Shown here piece after piece: positions 47,720 to 54,652 of a stretch of DNA of 64,000 bases; position 1 is the first letter of the stretch, and every line of letters begins with the position of its first letter. The stretch covers positions 34,148 to 98,147 of the forward strand of contig JAGKWN010000001.1 of the NCBI GenBank assembly GCA_021151805.1. The letters run 5' to 3'. Origin of the DNA: Cytophagaceae bacterium (GTDB lineage: Bacteria; Bacteroidota; Bacteroidia; Cytophagales; Cytophagaceae). A program made the translations under genes and the position numbers. A model generated the notes under the pieces. That model saw only the letters and a list, made by a program, of their open reading frames with translations, made no database searches and was not told the origin of the DNA.

Positions 47720-48910
47720 CTTTACATCTTCATTTACACGGTGGTAGATCATTGTCTGATTACCGAATATTTTAGAGAAGCCTTTTACATCATCTCCTGT
47801 CCATGCGTTGTTCTCTTCTCCGTATTTACCAAACTTCGCAGACATCAGGTCGTGCGCAGATTCGATACCGATCACGTGGAAACGGTATGGTGCAGCAAAT
47901 ACTTTTACCTTACCTGTAACATTCACCTGTGTATCTTCCAGGAATTTTTCAATGTTCCTCATTACAGGCTCCAGGAATTGGCCTTCGTGTACAAAGCTTC
48001 CGTACCAGGTAGATAATTGTTCTTTCCAGTACATCTGCCATTTTGTAAGCGTATGTTTTTCTAATGTATGGTGTGCTTTGATGATTACGATCGGAGCGGC
48101 AGCTTCAAAACCTACACGGCCTTTAATACCGATGATTGTATCGCCCACGTGAATGTCGCGGCCAATGCCGTAAGGTGCAACAATTTTGTTCAATTCCACG
48201 ATCGCATCGGTTGACTTCATGCGTTTACCGTTCAAGCCAACCAACTGACCTTTTTCAAACTCCAGTTCAATTTCTTCCTGACCTGTTTTGGTTACTTGTG
48301 TAGGGAATGCACTTTCTGGAAGTGTTTTGTCAGAAGTCAATGTTTCTTTACCGCCTACACTCGTTCCCCAGATACCAACGTTGATAGAGTAGGCAGCTTT
48401 GCTCCAGTCGCGTACAACACCTTTCTTCTTCAGATATTCAATTTCTTCATCGCGGGATAATTTCATATCGCGGATAGGAGTAATGATTTCGATCCCCGGG
48501 TTCATGATCATGAATACCATGTCAAAACGAACCTGGTCGTTACCAGCCCCTGTTGAACCATGTGCTACCGCTGTAGCACCAACTTTCTTTGCATGTTCTG
48601 CAATGGCCATTGCCTGGAATACACGTTCAGCACTTACAGAAAGCGGGTAAGTGTTGTTACGCAGAATGTTTCCATACACCATGTACTTCACGCATTCGGT
48701 ATAATATTTTTCAATGATATCAAGCGTAGTATGAGACGTTACACCCAGCTCGTAAGCTTTCTTTTCGATATCCGCCAATTCTTCTTTGGAGAAACCGCCG
48801 GTGTTTACAATGGCAGTATGTAATTCATAACCCAGGTCTTCGGTTAAATATTTTGCGCAATACGTTGTGTCTAATCCGCCGCTAAAGGCTAATACTACTT
48901 TCTTTTTCAT
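47714..48910 (-). CDS. argG: Argininosuccinate synthase
   Basis: 398 residues. It joins citrulline and aspartate with ATP. The N-terminal PP-loop is VLAFSGGLDTTYCAKYL, followed by AVAHGSTGAGNDQVRFDM and a middle containing WSKAAYSINVGIWGTSVGG (Ser/Asn substrate contacts). The last residues Lys-Gly-stop run into a heptad array. Second gene of the arginine operon. Confidence 0.95.
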   Translation of the reverse strand: MKKKVVLAFSGGLDTTYCAKYLTEDLGYELHTAIVNTGGFSKEELADIEKKAYELGVTSHTTLDIIEKYYTECVKYMVYGNILRNNTYPLSVSAERVFQAMAIAEHAKKVGATAVAHGSTGAGNDQVRFDMVFMIMNPGIEIITPIRDMKLSRDEEIEYLKKKGVVRDWSKAAYSINVGIWGTSVGGKETLTSDKTLPESAFPTQVTKTGQEEIELEFEKGQLVGLNGKRMKSTDAIVELNKIVAPYGIGRDIHVGDTIIGIKGRVGFEAAAPIVIIKAHHTLEKHTLTKWQMYWKEQLSTWYGSFVHEGQFLEPVMRNIEKFLEDTQVNVTGKVKVFAAPYRFHVIGIESAHDLMSAKFGKYGEENNAWTGDDVKGFSKIFGNQTMIYHRVNEDVKG

Positions 48911-48918
48911 TGTTTTAT

Positions 48919-49102
48919 GCGTAATGCTGAAGGCTTAAAGCCTAAGGCTCTTCAGCTGTTATAGTTTAATTTTTTGCTTAACGCTCAAAGCACAAGGCCT
49001 AAAGCTTTTTCGTTTTGTTATAGTTAAGAGGATAGCTATATCCTCAAGAGTTATGTATTATGAGACGAAAAGCCTTAAGCTTTTCGCGTTCAGCTTTAGG
49101 CC
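48919..49102. repeat. Double heptad array plus opposite arm between argG and GNAT gene
   Basis: Two same-orientation arrays (48919-48955 and 48976-49005) face one opposite array (49068-49102) that contains the stop of the GNAT gene (49096-49098). A small perfect hairpin GAGGATA/TATCCTC (49027-49044) lies in the spacer. This is the only junction with a doubled arm. Confidence 0.85.
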
Positions 49103-49779
49103 AGACCTAGAAACGACATCATCTTATCGGTTCCTTTACCAAGAGATTTCAGCAGTTTGAAATTCTTGATGCGCTGCCATCTTTCCCAAAGTTTTGATTC
49201 GGTAATGAAATCCCACTTCTTCTTTTTCTTTTCTGCAGGATCGTATACCATGGCTGTACACATACACATCTTACGGTCTTTGCTTTTCAGGATCTCGTAA
49301 TTGATACAGCTTGAACATCCTTTCCAGAAAGTTTCGTCGTTGGTAAGTTCAGTATAGTGCGCAGGACGGTAGCCCAACTCAGAGTTGATCTTCATAACAG
49401 CCGCACTTGTTGTTAGTCCGAATAATTTCGCATCCGGGAATTTTTTGCGCGACAATTCAAATGCCTTCTCTTTGATTTTTGTAGCAAGGCCATACTGACG
49501 GAAGTCAGGCGCTACGATCAATCCGGAGTTGGCAACATACTTGCCGTGGCTCCAGGATTCAATATAACAAAAACCTGCAAACTGCCCGTCTTTGGTAACA
49601 GCAATAATAGCTTTGCCTTCATCCATCTTCTGACGGATGTAGTCCGGACTACGTTTGGCAATCCCTGTACCGCGTGCTTTGGCACTCTCAGCCATTTCTT
49701 CAACAATGGCTTCTGCTAAGTGTTTATGTTCTGGTCCTGCTACTACTACTTTAATATCAGATACACTTGTTTTTTTCAT
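49096..49779 (-). CDS. GNAT acetyltransferase, probable N-acylglutamate synthase of the arginine operon
   Basis: 227 residues. The GNAT acyl-CoA site is in LIVAPDFRQYGLATKIKEKA (R/Q-x-x-G-x-A pattern). It is preceded by FAGFCYIESWSHGKYV. After the fold comes an unusual Cys cluster, GCSSCINYEILK and KMCMCTAMVYDP, then a basic end. As first gene of an operon that otherwise lacks the glutamate-acylating step, it is the best candidate for that activity (argA-like). The acyl donor is not decided. Gene symbol withheld. Confidence 0.8.
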   Translation of the reverse strand: MKKTSVSDIKVVVAGPEHKHLAEAIVEEMAESAKARGTGIAKRSPDYIRQKMDEGKAIIAVTKDGQFAGFCYIESWSHGKYVANSGLIVAPDFRQYGLATKIKEKAFELSRKKFPDAKLFGLTTSAAVMKINSELGYRPAHYTELTNDETFWKGCSSCINYEILKSKDRKMCMCTAMVYDPAEKKKKKWDFITESKLWERWQRIKNFKLLKSLGKGTDKMMSFLGLA

Positions 49780-50056
49780 TTCAAATAAGACGCTTCAATA
49801 CTGGTTTGATCCTTTAGGTTCAACACGTATTAAAGATGGATTAAATACTGTTATGAAACTGTGAAATGTTTGTGATTAAGCCGGATTAAGGCTAAGGGTT
49901 TTGAAGATAGTTTCCACGTAGGAAACCAAAGGTTAAATCGGCCTAGGGCCTCGGTTGGGTGGGTGCAGAAAATAAGCTAACCGCCCCCAAATGATTTGGG
50001 GTTGAAAGAAATACGATGTAGTTAGACTTTTGCATTTAACCTTATTAATTCAGCAG
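49780..50056 (-). promoter_or_regulatory. Structured leader of the arginine operon
   Basis: About 270 nt between the predicted start and the GNAT ATG. Read on the minus strand it contains the palindromic stem 49985-50001 (CCCCAAAT/ATTTGGGG), a CGGTT/AACCG pairing (49979-49983 with 49952-49956) enclosing the end of a small ORF, a GTTTCC/GGAAAC hairpin (49910-49915 with 49921-49926), and further GC-rich pairing around 49940-49950. No known riboswitch consensus was recognised. Confidence 0.55.
49943..50035 (-). CDS. Candidate 30-residue leader peptide upstream of the arginine operon
   Basis: An ATG at 50033-50035 opens a 30-codon frame ending TAG at 49943-49945. The peptide starts MQKSNYIVFLSTPN and ends SAPTQPRP. 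It begins about 20 bases after the predicted transcription start, lies fully inside the structured leader, and ends Pro-Arg-Pro-stop in a GC-rich stem. That is the arrangement of a ribosome-stalling or attenuation peptide. No translation evidence exists; it could be chance. Confidence 0.4.
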   Translation of the reverse strand: MQKSNYIVFLSTPNHLGAVSLFSAPTQPRP

Positions 50057-50088
50057 CAAATGTAAATTAAAATATAAACGTATACAAA
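50057..50088 (-). promoter_or_regulatory. Promoter of the arginine operon
   Basis: On the minus strand TTTG (50088-50085), 20 bp, then TACATTTG (50064-50057). This matches the TTTG/TAnnTTTG pattern with the expected spacing. Transcription would start near 50050. Confidence 0.7.
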
Positions 50089-50374
50089 GTATTAAACCCT
50101 TTTTTTGAAGAATTAGTTTACTTTCAAAGGCTTGAGGAGAAATTACTTAGATCGGAAATATTCAGAAACATGAACAGGTGCCCGGAAAGAGAAACAACCT
50201 GTCTGTTGTATGCATTTATATTGAAATCAATTTATTGATAATTAGTGATATATGTGTAAGTTGAAGGGGCTTCTCCAGCTTTCAGAAGAGCATCTTTTTG
50301 TATCAAAAATGAGTTAATGGCGATAAATACAGGCTGGATACCAGTTTTTGAAGGCGTAAATGACAAAATAATGG
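50089..50374. other. Intergenic stretch, no gene seen
   Basis: Between the arginine promoter and the purU promoter candidate I see no ORF of coding character, no tRNA-like fold and no repeat. It is AT-rich and mostly unstructured. Confidence 0.6.
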
Positions 50375-50382
50375 TAGTTTTG
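50375..50382 (+). promoter_or_regulatory. Candidate -7 element for purU
   Basis: TAGTTTTG matches TAnnTTTG. A TTTG at 50347-50350 is 24 bp upstream, slightly too far. The ATG of purU is about 38 bases downstream. Confidence 0.4.
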
Positions 50383-50419
50383 TTGACTGAAAAAGGAAAT
50401 CCGAGAAGAACAGAATACT

Positions 50420-51244
50420 ATGATCATCATTATCGATTGCGAAGACCAGAAAGGGTTGATCCATAAAATTACAGGCGTACTGGCAGGTTTAAATCTTAAT
50501 ATTACACGAAACAGGGAATTCGTTGAAAAGCAGCTGAATCGTTTTTATATGCGTACGGTTGTTGAAGGTGATGTGGATGCAGCAGTTCTGAAATCGGCAC
50601 TTGCAGCAGTTTTGCCTGTTGATCACAGACTCTCGGTGAGTACGGGCGAATTGAAAAAAATCGTCATCATGGTTACGAAGGAAGAGCACTGCCTGACCGA
50701 GTTGATCAGTAAATATTATTTTGGAAATCTGAAAGCGCACATCGTTGCGGTGATCGGAAACCACGAGCATTTAAAGGCTTACACAGAGAAATTCAATATC
50801 CCATATCATTTCATTTCACACGAAGATAAAAGCAGGGAAACGCATGAAGCCGAGTTGCTGGCTTGCCTGAAACAATACAATCCCGACTACATTGTGCTTG
50901 CGAAGTTCATGCGTATCCTGAGTGATAATTTTACATCGCATTACCCTTCCCGGATGATCAATATTCACCATAGTTTCCTGCCTGCATTCAAAGGTGCAAA
51001 CCCATACAGACAGGCGTACGAGCGTGGTGTAAAGATCATCGGTGCTACCGCACATTTTGTAAATCAGGATCTGGATGAAGGACCGATCATTCACCAGGAA
51101 GTTATTCCGATAGACCATACATTGAGTCCTGTAAAAATGGCTGCTGCCGGTAAAGACGTAGAAAAACTGGTGCTTTCAAAAGCCCTGCAGCTGGTGCTGG
51201 ATCAGAAGGTGTATGTGAGTGGTAATCGGACGATTATTTTCTAA
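50420..51244 (+). CDS. purU: Formyltetrahydrofolate deformylase
   Basis: Hydrolyses 10-formyl-THF to formate and THF, 274 residues. The N-terminal ACT domain (about 1-80) begins IIIIDCEDQKGLIHKITGVL. The C-terminal formyl-transferase-like domain has the catalytic Asn-His-Asp set: INIHHSFLPAFKGANPY, GATAHFVNQDLDEGPII. It stands alone between the arginine operon (divergent) and umuDC. Confidence 0.94.
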   Translation: MIIIIDCEDQKGLIHKITGVLAGLNLNITRNREFVEKQLNRFYMRTVVEGDVDAAVLKSALAAVLPVDHRLSVSTGELKKIVIMVTKEEHCLTELISKYYFGNLKAHIVAVIGNHEHLKAYTEKFNIPYHFISHEDKSRETHEAELLACLKQYNPDYIVLAKFMRILSDNFTSHYPSRMINIHHSFLPAFKGANPYRQAYERGVKIIGATAHFVNQDLDEGPIIHQEVIPIDHTLSPVKMAAAGKDVEKLVLSKALQLVLDQKVYVSGNRTIIF

Positions 51245-51597
51245 CCCTTGTATTCAAGCGGTTATGTCAGCGTGATAATTCGATAGAAAGTCATACTACC
51301 TAGTAATCTAATTCTTATCTCCCTGTAGTCTCCGCCTAATATATTCCAGGTATATTCCGCCTATGTTCCGGGTATCTTCCGGGTATGTTCCGTCTATGGT
51401 ATAAGATTTATTTTTACTGAAAGATGCATTGATCTGAAAAAAAACAGCTTTTGGATAGCTGAAACAGCATTTTTTGTATTTCAAAGATCGTTAAAAAAGC
51501 CCGGAGCATCAATAGAAAACTCCTTTTTCTTCACACATGAAGCATTGTGGTGCTTTCCAATAAGTTAGGAATAAGTGCGATTATTATGTAGTGTTAT
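51245..51597. other. Intergenic region upstream of umuDC
   Basis: Over 350 bp with no supportable gene. It contains the 11-bp tandem repeat block (51326-51394), and a small CAGCT/AGCTG hairpin near 51449-51465. Confidence 0.6.
51326..51394. repeat. Tandem 11-bp repeats (TATNTTCCGNN)
   Basis: Five clear units start at 51340, 51351, 51362, 51373 and 51384 (TATATTCCAGG, TATATTCCGCC, TATGTTCCGGG, TATCTTCCGGG, TATGTTCCGTC). A related unit TAGTCTCCGCC lies at 51326, offset by three bases. The period equals about one helical turn. Confidence 0.85.
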
Positions 51598-51632
51598 TCT
51601 AATTTATTTAGTAAATTGCTAATAAAATTAGA
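51598..51632. promoter_or_regulatory. 35-bp dyad just upstream of umuD (candidate operator)
   Basis: Nested inverted repeat centred on 51615. The outer arms are TCTAATTT (51598-51605) and AAATTAGA (51625-51632), and the inner arms TTAGTAA/TTGCTAA (51608-51622). Fourteen of 17 position pairs are complementary. It ends 6 bp before the umuD ATG, so a bound protein would block transcription or initiation. A LexA-like or other damage regulator is the obvious candidate. Confidence 0.6.
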
Positions 51633-51638
51633 TAAAGT

Positions 51639-52058
51639 ATGCAGATATTTCACACATTTCCTGAAGCCCTTCATGCGCCAGTTGTATTGGCAGATGGAGC
51701 TGTTGCTGCCGGTTTCCCCAGTCCGGCGGGTGATTATTTGGACAACCGGATTGATATTTTTGAATACCTGGTGCAGCACCCGACCGCTACGTTTTATGTG
51801 CGGGTAAAAGGCAACTCCATGATCAATGCATCTATTCATGATGGAGACCTGTTGGTGGTAGACCGTTCCATGGAACCGAAAAACAACCAGATCGTTGTGG
51901 CTATCATAGATGGGGAGTTTACGGTGAAACGCATCAGCAAATACAACAATAAACTCTACCTCATTCCCGAAAACGAAAAGTTCAAACCCATAGAGATCAC
52001 AGAAACCATGGGCTTTGAAGTGTGGGGCGTGGTGACGTATGTGATTCATAAACCGTAA
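51639..52058 (+). CDS. umuD: UmuD-like S24 self-cleaving protein
   Basis: 139-residue partner of the error-prone polymerase. Cleavage site Ala24-Gly25 (AVAAGFPSP), catalytic Ser60 (VKGNSMINASI) and Lys97 (GEFTVKRI) occur at the same positions as in E. coli UmuD. There is no DNA-binding domain, so it is not LexA. RecA-stimulated cleavage is expected. It is followed by a heptad-repeat spacer and umuC. Confidence 0.95.
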   Translation: MQIFHTFPEALHAPVVLADGAVAAGFPSPAGDYLDNRIDIFEYLVQHPTATFYVRVKGNSMINASIHDGDLLVVDRSMEPKNNQIVVAIIDGEFTVKRISKYNNKLYLIPENEKFKPIEITETMGFEVWGVVTYVIHKP

Positions 52059-52205
52059 CGCCGAAGGCGTTTAAAGCCTAATGCTGAACGCTAAAAGCCT
52101 AATGCTTGAACCTCTGTTCCGAAGCAATGCGAGCATTATTAACACAAAACTATTCATTATCAAACGCAAAAGCTTTAGGCCTTTAGCCTCAAGCCTTCGG
52201 CTTTA
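52059..52205. repeat. Heptad-repeat inverted pair between umuD and umuC
   Basis: Arm 52059-52112 starts right after the umuD TAA (units such as GCCGAAG, GCCTAAT, GCTGAAC, GCTAAAA). The opposite arm 52164-52205 ends two bases before the umuC ATG. It has the same family, order and placement as in the arginine operon, on the other strand. Confidence 0.85.
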
Positions 52206-52207
52206 AA

Positions 52208-53467
52208 ATGTACGCTCTCATCGACTGCAACTGCTTCTACGTTTCCTGTGAACGTGTCTTCCGCCCGGATCTGCGGGGAATACCTGTTGTTGTGCTTTCT
52301 AATAATGATGGTTGTGTGATCTCCCGCTCCGATGAAGCCAAAGCTATCGGCATTAAAATGGGAGAGCCATTTTTTAAAATGAAGGAATTGGTCCGCGATA
52401 AAAAAGTAACGGCCTTCTCTTCAAACTATACCTTGTACGGAGATCTTTCAGACCGTGTGATGAAAACGCTGGCTTCTATTGTACCCGACATAGAAGTATA
52501 TTCCATTGATGAAGCTTTCCTGCATTTGAACATTCCCCATGCTGATCTTGAAACCCTGGGTCATACCATTCGCAATATGGTGCGGCAATATACAGGTATA
52601 CCTGTAGGCGTAGGGATTGCGCCAACAAAAACACTGGCAAAACTTGCCAACCGTCTTTCAAAAAAAGCAGGTGGCGTTCATGTTATATATCCTGACACGA
52701 TCGAAGAAAATTTAAAGAAGTGTGCACTCGCAGATGTGTGGGGGATTGGAAGAAGAAATGCGAAACGGTTGCAGGTGAATTTTATCGATACCATCGAACA
52801 GTTTTTAAACCAGCGCGAAGAATGGGTGCGGCAGAATTTTTCGGTGATTGGCCTGCGTATATATAAAGAACTGAAAGGGATTCCCTGTATTGACATGGAA
52901 GATGAGCTCACGGAAAAGAAGTCCATCTGTACGTCGCGTTCTTTCGGGGAATTGCAAAATACATTTGCACCTATTCAAGAGGCACTGTCTACGCATGCAG
53001 CCAGCTGTGCGCAGAAATTGCGCAAGCAGAAATGCGAGGCGGGCGGCATGTATGTGTCTTTATCCATGAGCCGTTTTACTACACAGGAAGGAGAGAAGTA
53101 TTTTGGTACATACATCCGTTTCCCCGAGCCGACAAACGATACCGCCACTTTGATTCAATATGCTTCTAAAGGGTTGAAACAAATATTTTCAGCAGGAACG
53201 TATTACAAAAAATGTGGTATTACTGTTACCGAAATTGTTCCCGAAGAAAGGGTACAGCTTACGTTATTTGGAGAGAAGCAAGACTCCAGACAAGTCGCGT
53301 TGAATCATGCAATAGATGCACTGAATCAGAAGTTAGGAAGGAATGTATTGCGACAAGCAATACAGGGTTCTGATAACAACACCTGGAAACTGCGCTGCGA
53401 AAATCTATCGCCTGCTTATACAACAAGGATGAGTGATGTGCTGGAGATCAACGTAGGGTTTAAATAA
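52208..53467 (+). CDS. umuC: Error-prone DNA polymerase V catalytic subunit
   Basis: Y-family polymerase, 419 residues. Catalytic residues are Asp6 ([18 protein letters not shown]) and Asp101-Glu102 ([11 protein letters not shown]). It also has [18 protein letters not shown], the thumb helix-hairpin-helix region ([13 protein letters not shown]) and the UmuC C-terminal domain. It acts with UmuD' in translesion synthesis. Confidence 0.96.
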   Translation: MYALIDCNCFYVSCERVFRPDLRGIPVVVLSNNDGCVISRSDEAKAIGIKMGEPFFKMKELVRDKKVTAFSSNYTLYGDLSDRVMKTLASIVPDIEVYSIDEAFLHLNIPHADLETLGHTIRNMVRQYTGIPVGVGIAPTKTLAKLANRLSKKAGGVHVIYPDTIEENLKKCALADVWGIGRRNAKRLQVNFIDTIEQFLNQREEWVRQNFSVIGLRIYKELKGIPCIDMEDELTEKKSICTSRSFGELQNTFAPIQEALSTHAASCAQKLRKQKCEAGGMYVSLSMSRFTTQEGEKYFGTYIRFPEPTNDTATLIQYASKGLKQIFSAGTYYKKCGITVTEIVPEERVQLTLFGEKQDSRQVALNHAIDALNQKLGRNVLRQAIQGSDNNTWKLRCENLSPAYTTRMSDVLEINVGFK

Positions 53468-53473
53468 TTTTTT

Positions 53474-53493
53474 GGCAAAGATTTTGCCTTTCT
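53474..53493 (+). terminator. weak terminator after umuC
   Basis: GGCAAA/TTTGCC 6-bp stem (53474-53479 with 53483-53488), 3-nt loop, short T run. Confidence 0.5.
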
Positions 53494-53574
53494 AGCACTC
53501 CAATACATTCGCAGATTTCTTTCTTCTGAAAGTATTCTTATTTTCGTTTATTCTTTATAAATACATTTTATTCC

Positions 53575-54642
53575 ATGTTTATGAAATACTTATACCTTTT
53601 CACATTTACTCTTTGTTTATTTTTTCAAACGCAGGCACAGCAAACCGAAGCTGAAAAAAAATATGCCCAATCGTTCATTGATGAAGATCTTAAAGCACAA
53701 CAACAAACATTTATGATGCGATATCTTTTCACGTATTACTCGATCCATGAAGTACAGGATACTGCCACTAAAGGCACGCGTACCCTGCAGGTAATGAAAA
53801 CAGAAATCAGGGATACATTAAAACCTTTTTTTAATACCATTACGGTGAATGCGCAGACACTTGAGAAGCCAATGGCTCATTTGACAAGTAAAAGCGAGGT
53901 TGGTTACCTGTTTAATTCAGAAATTGATCCGAAAGGGAAAGATCTCAAAGCATTTGAAGGACATGTCAATTACAATACGACCAGCCTTCCTTACAGGACT
54001 TATATGCAGATCTATTCAGATATAACATCTGTAACAGATGAATCCGGTAAAAATATTCTTGTGCAGGGAAAAGATACCATCCGTGATACATGGGCGGGAT
54101 ATCAATCCGGCGATCAGTTTTATACCACGGCGAAATTTACATATGACAATACAAACCATCCTTCCAGGGTAACAGTGAACGGGACTATAACCGTGAAGGT
54201 GCCTACTAAATTTTTAATTGTAACCTTTACTCCCGCAGAGGTTGGAATGTCCAAGGCGTTTCAGGAATATAAATTTACATTAAAAGAATGTGCCGCGGGC
54301 AAAGTGATTGTATCGGCCAATGGGTATGCTGCCAGCTCAGGTATTGAAGTTATTCCTGTTGGTCCGTCAAACGTTCGGTATAGAAAAGATCAGCAACGTT
54401 TCATGGGTGGTACTGTTTTTACAGACAGTTTTATACTGGAACTGGTAAAGAAAAGTAATAAACAGATAAGCGATGATTCATTAAAAGCTGTGTATTTCGA
54501 TCAGTACTTAAACGATATGAAAACACGTCCGGTAAAATTAGAAACATTGTACAGCAGCCTTTCTAAAGGTAATATTCAGAAGGTTTATATTGTAAAGCCT
54601 ATTGAATATTATACGATCAAAAAATCGTTCACACTTAAGTAA
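53575..54642 (+). CDS. Secreted hypothetical protein
   Basis: 355 residues with a clean signal peptide (KYLYLFTFTLCLFFQTQAQ, cleavage near AQ-Q). The mature part is beta-rich without catalytic motifs I recognise: repeated Thr/Asp-rich strands (YTTAKFTYDNTNHPSRVTV), then KFLIVTFTPAEVGMSKAF and GNIQKVYIVKPIEYYTIKKS. The final region suggests a small domain placed in the periplasm or outer membrane. A second start codon six bases downstream (53581) is equally possible. It lies 10 bp before a lipoprotein gene, probably the same operon. Confidence 0.75.
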   Translation: MFMKYLYLFTFTLCLFFQTQAQQTEAEKKYAQSFIDEDLKAQQQTFMMRYLFTYYSIHEVQDTATKGTRTLQVMKTEIRDTLKPFFNTITVNAQTLEKPMAHLTSKSEVGYLFNSEIDPKGKDLKAFEGHVNYNTTSLPYRTYMQIYSDITSVTDESGKNILVQGKDTIRDTWAGYQSGDQFYTTAKFTYDNTNHPSRVTVNGTITVKVPTKFLIVTFTPAEVGMSKAFQEYKFTLKECAAGKVIVSANGYAASSGIEVIPVGPSNVRYRKDQQRFMGGTVFTDSFILELVKKSNKQISDDSLKAVYFDQYLNDMKTRPVKLETLYSSLSKGNIQKVYIVKPIEYYTIKKSFTLK

Positions 54643-54652
54643 TTCAGCGTTT

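Noticed and set aside
41120..49102. CRISPR array
   Set aside because: The repeats are 7-bp units in opposed arms at gene ends, not evenly spaced 25-40 bp repeats with unique spacers, and no cas gene is present.
49780..50056. A known riboswitch (TPP, SAM, cobalamin, c-di-GMP) in the arginine leader
   Set aside because: None of the consensus cores I know could be matched; the leader is reported only as structured.
51594..52049. 151-aa open frame on - opposite umuD
   Set aside because: Antisense to umuD, whose catalytic residues are fully conserved; His/Phe-rich translation without motifs.
51639..52058. LexA repressor
   Set aside because: At 139 residues it has the S24 domain and cleavage site of UmuD but no N-terminal winged helix.
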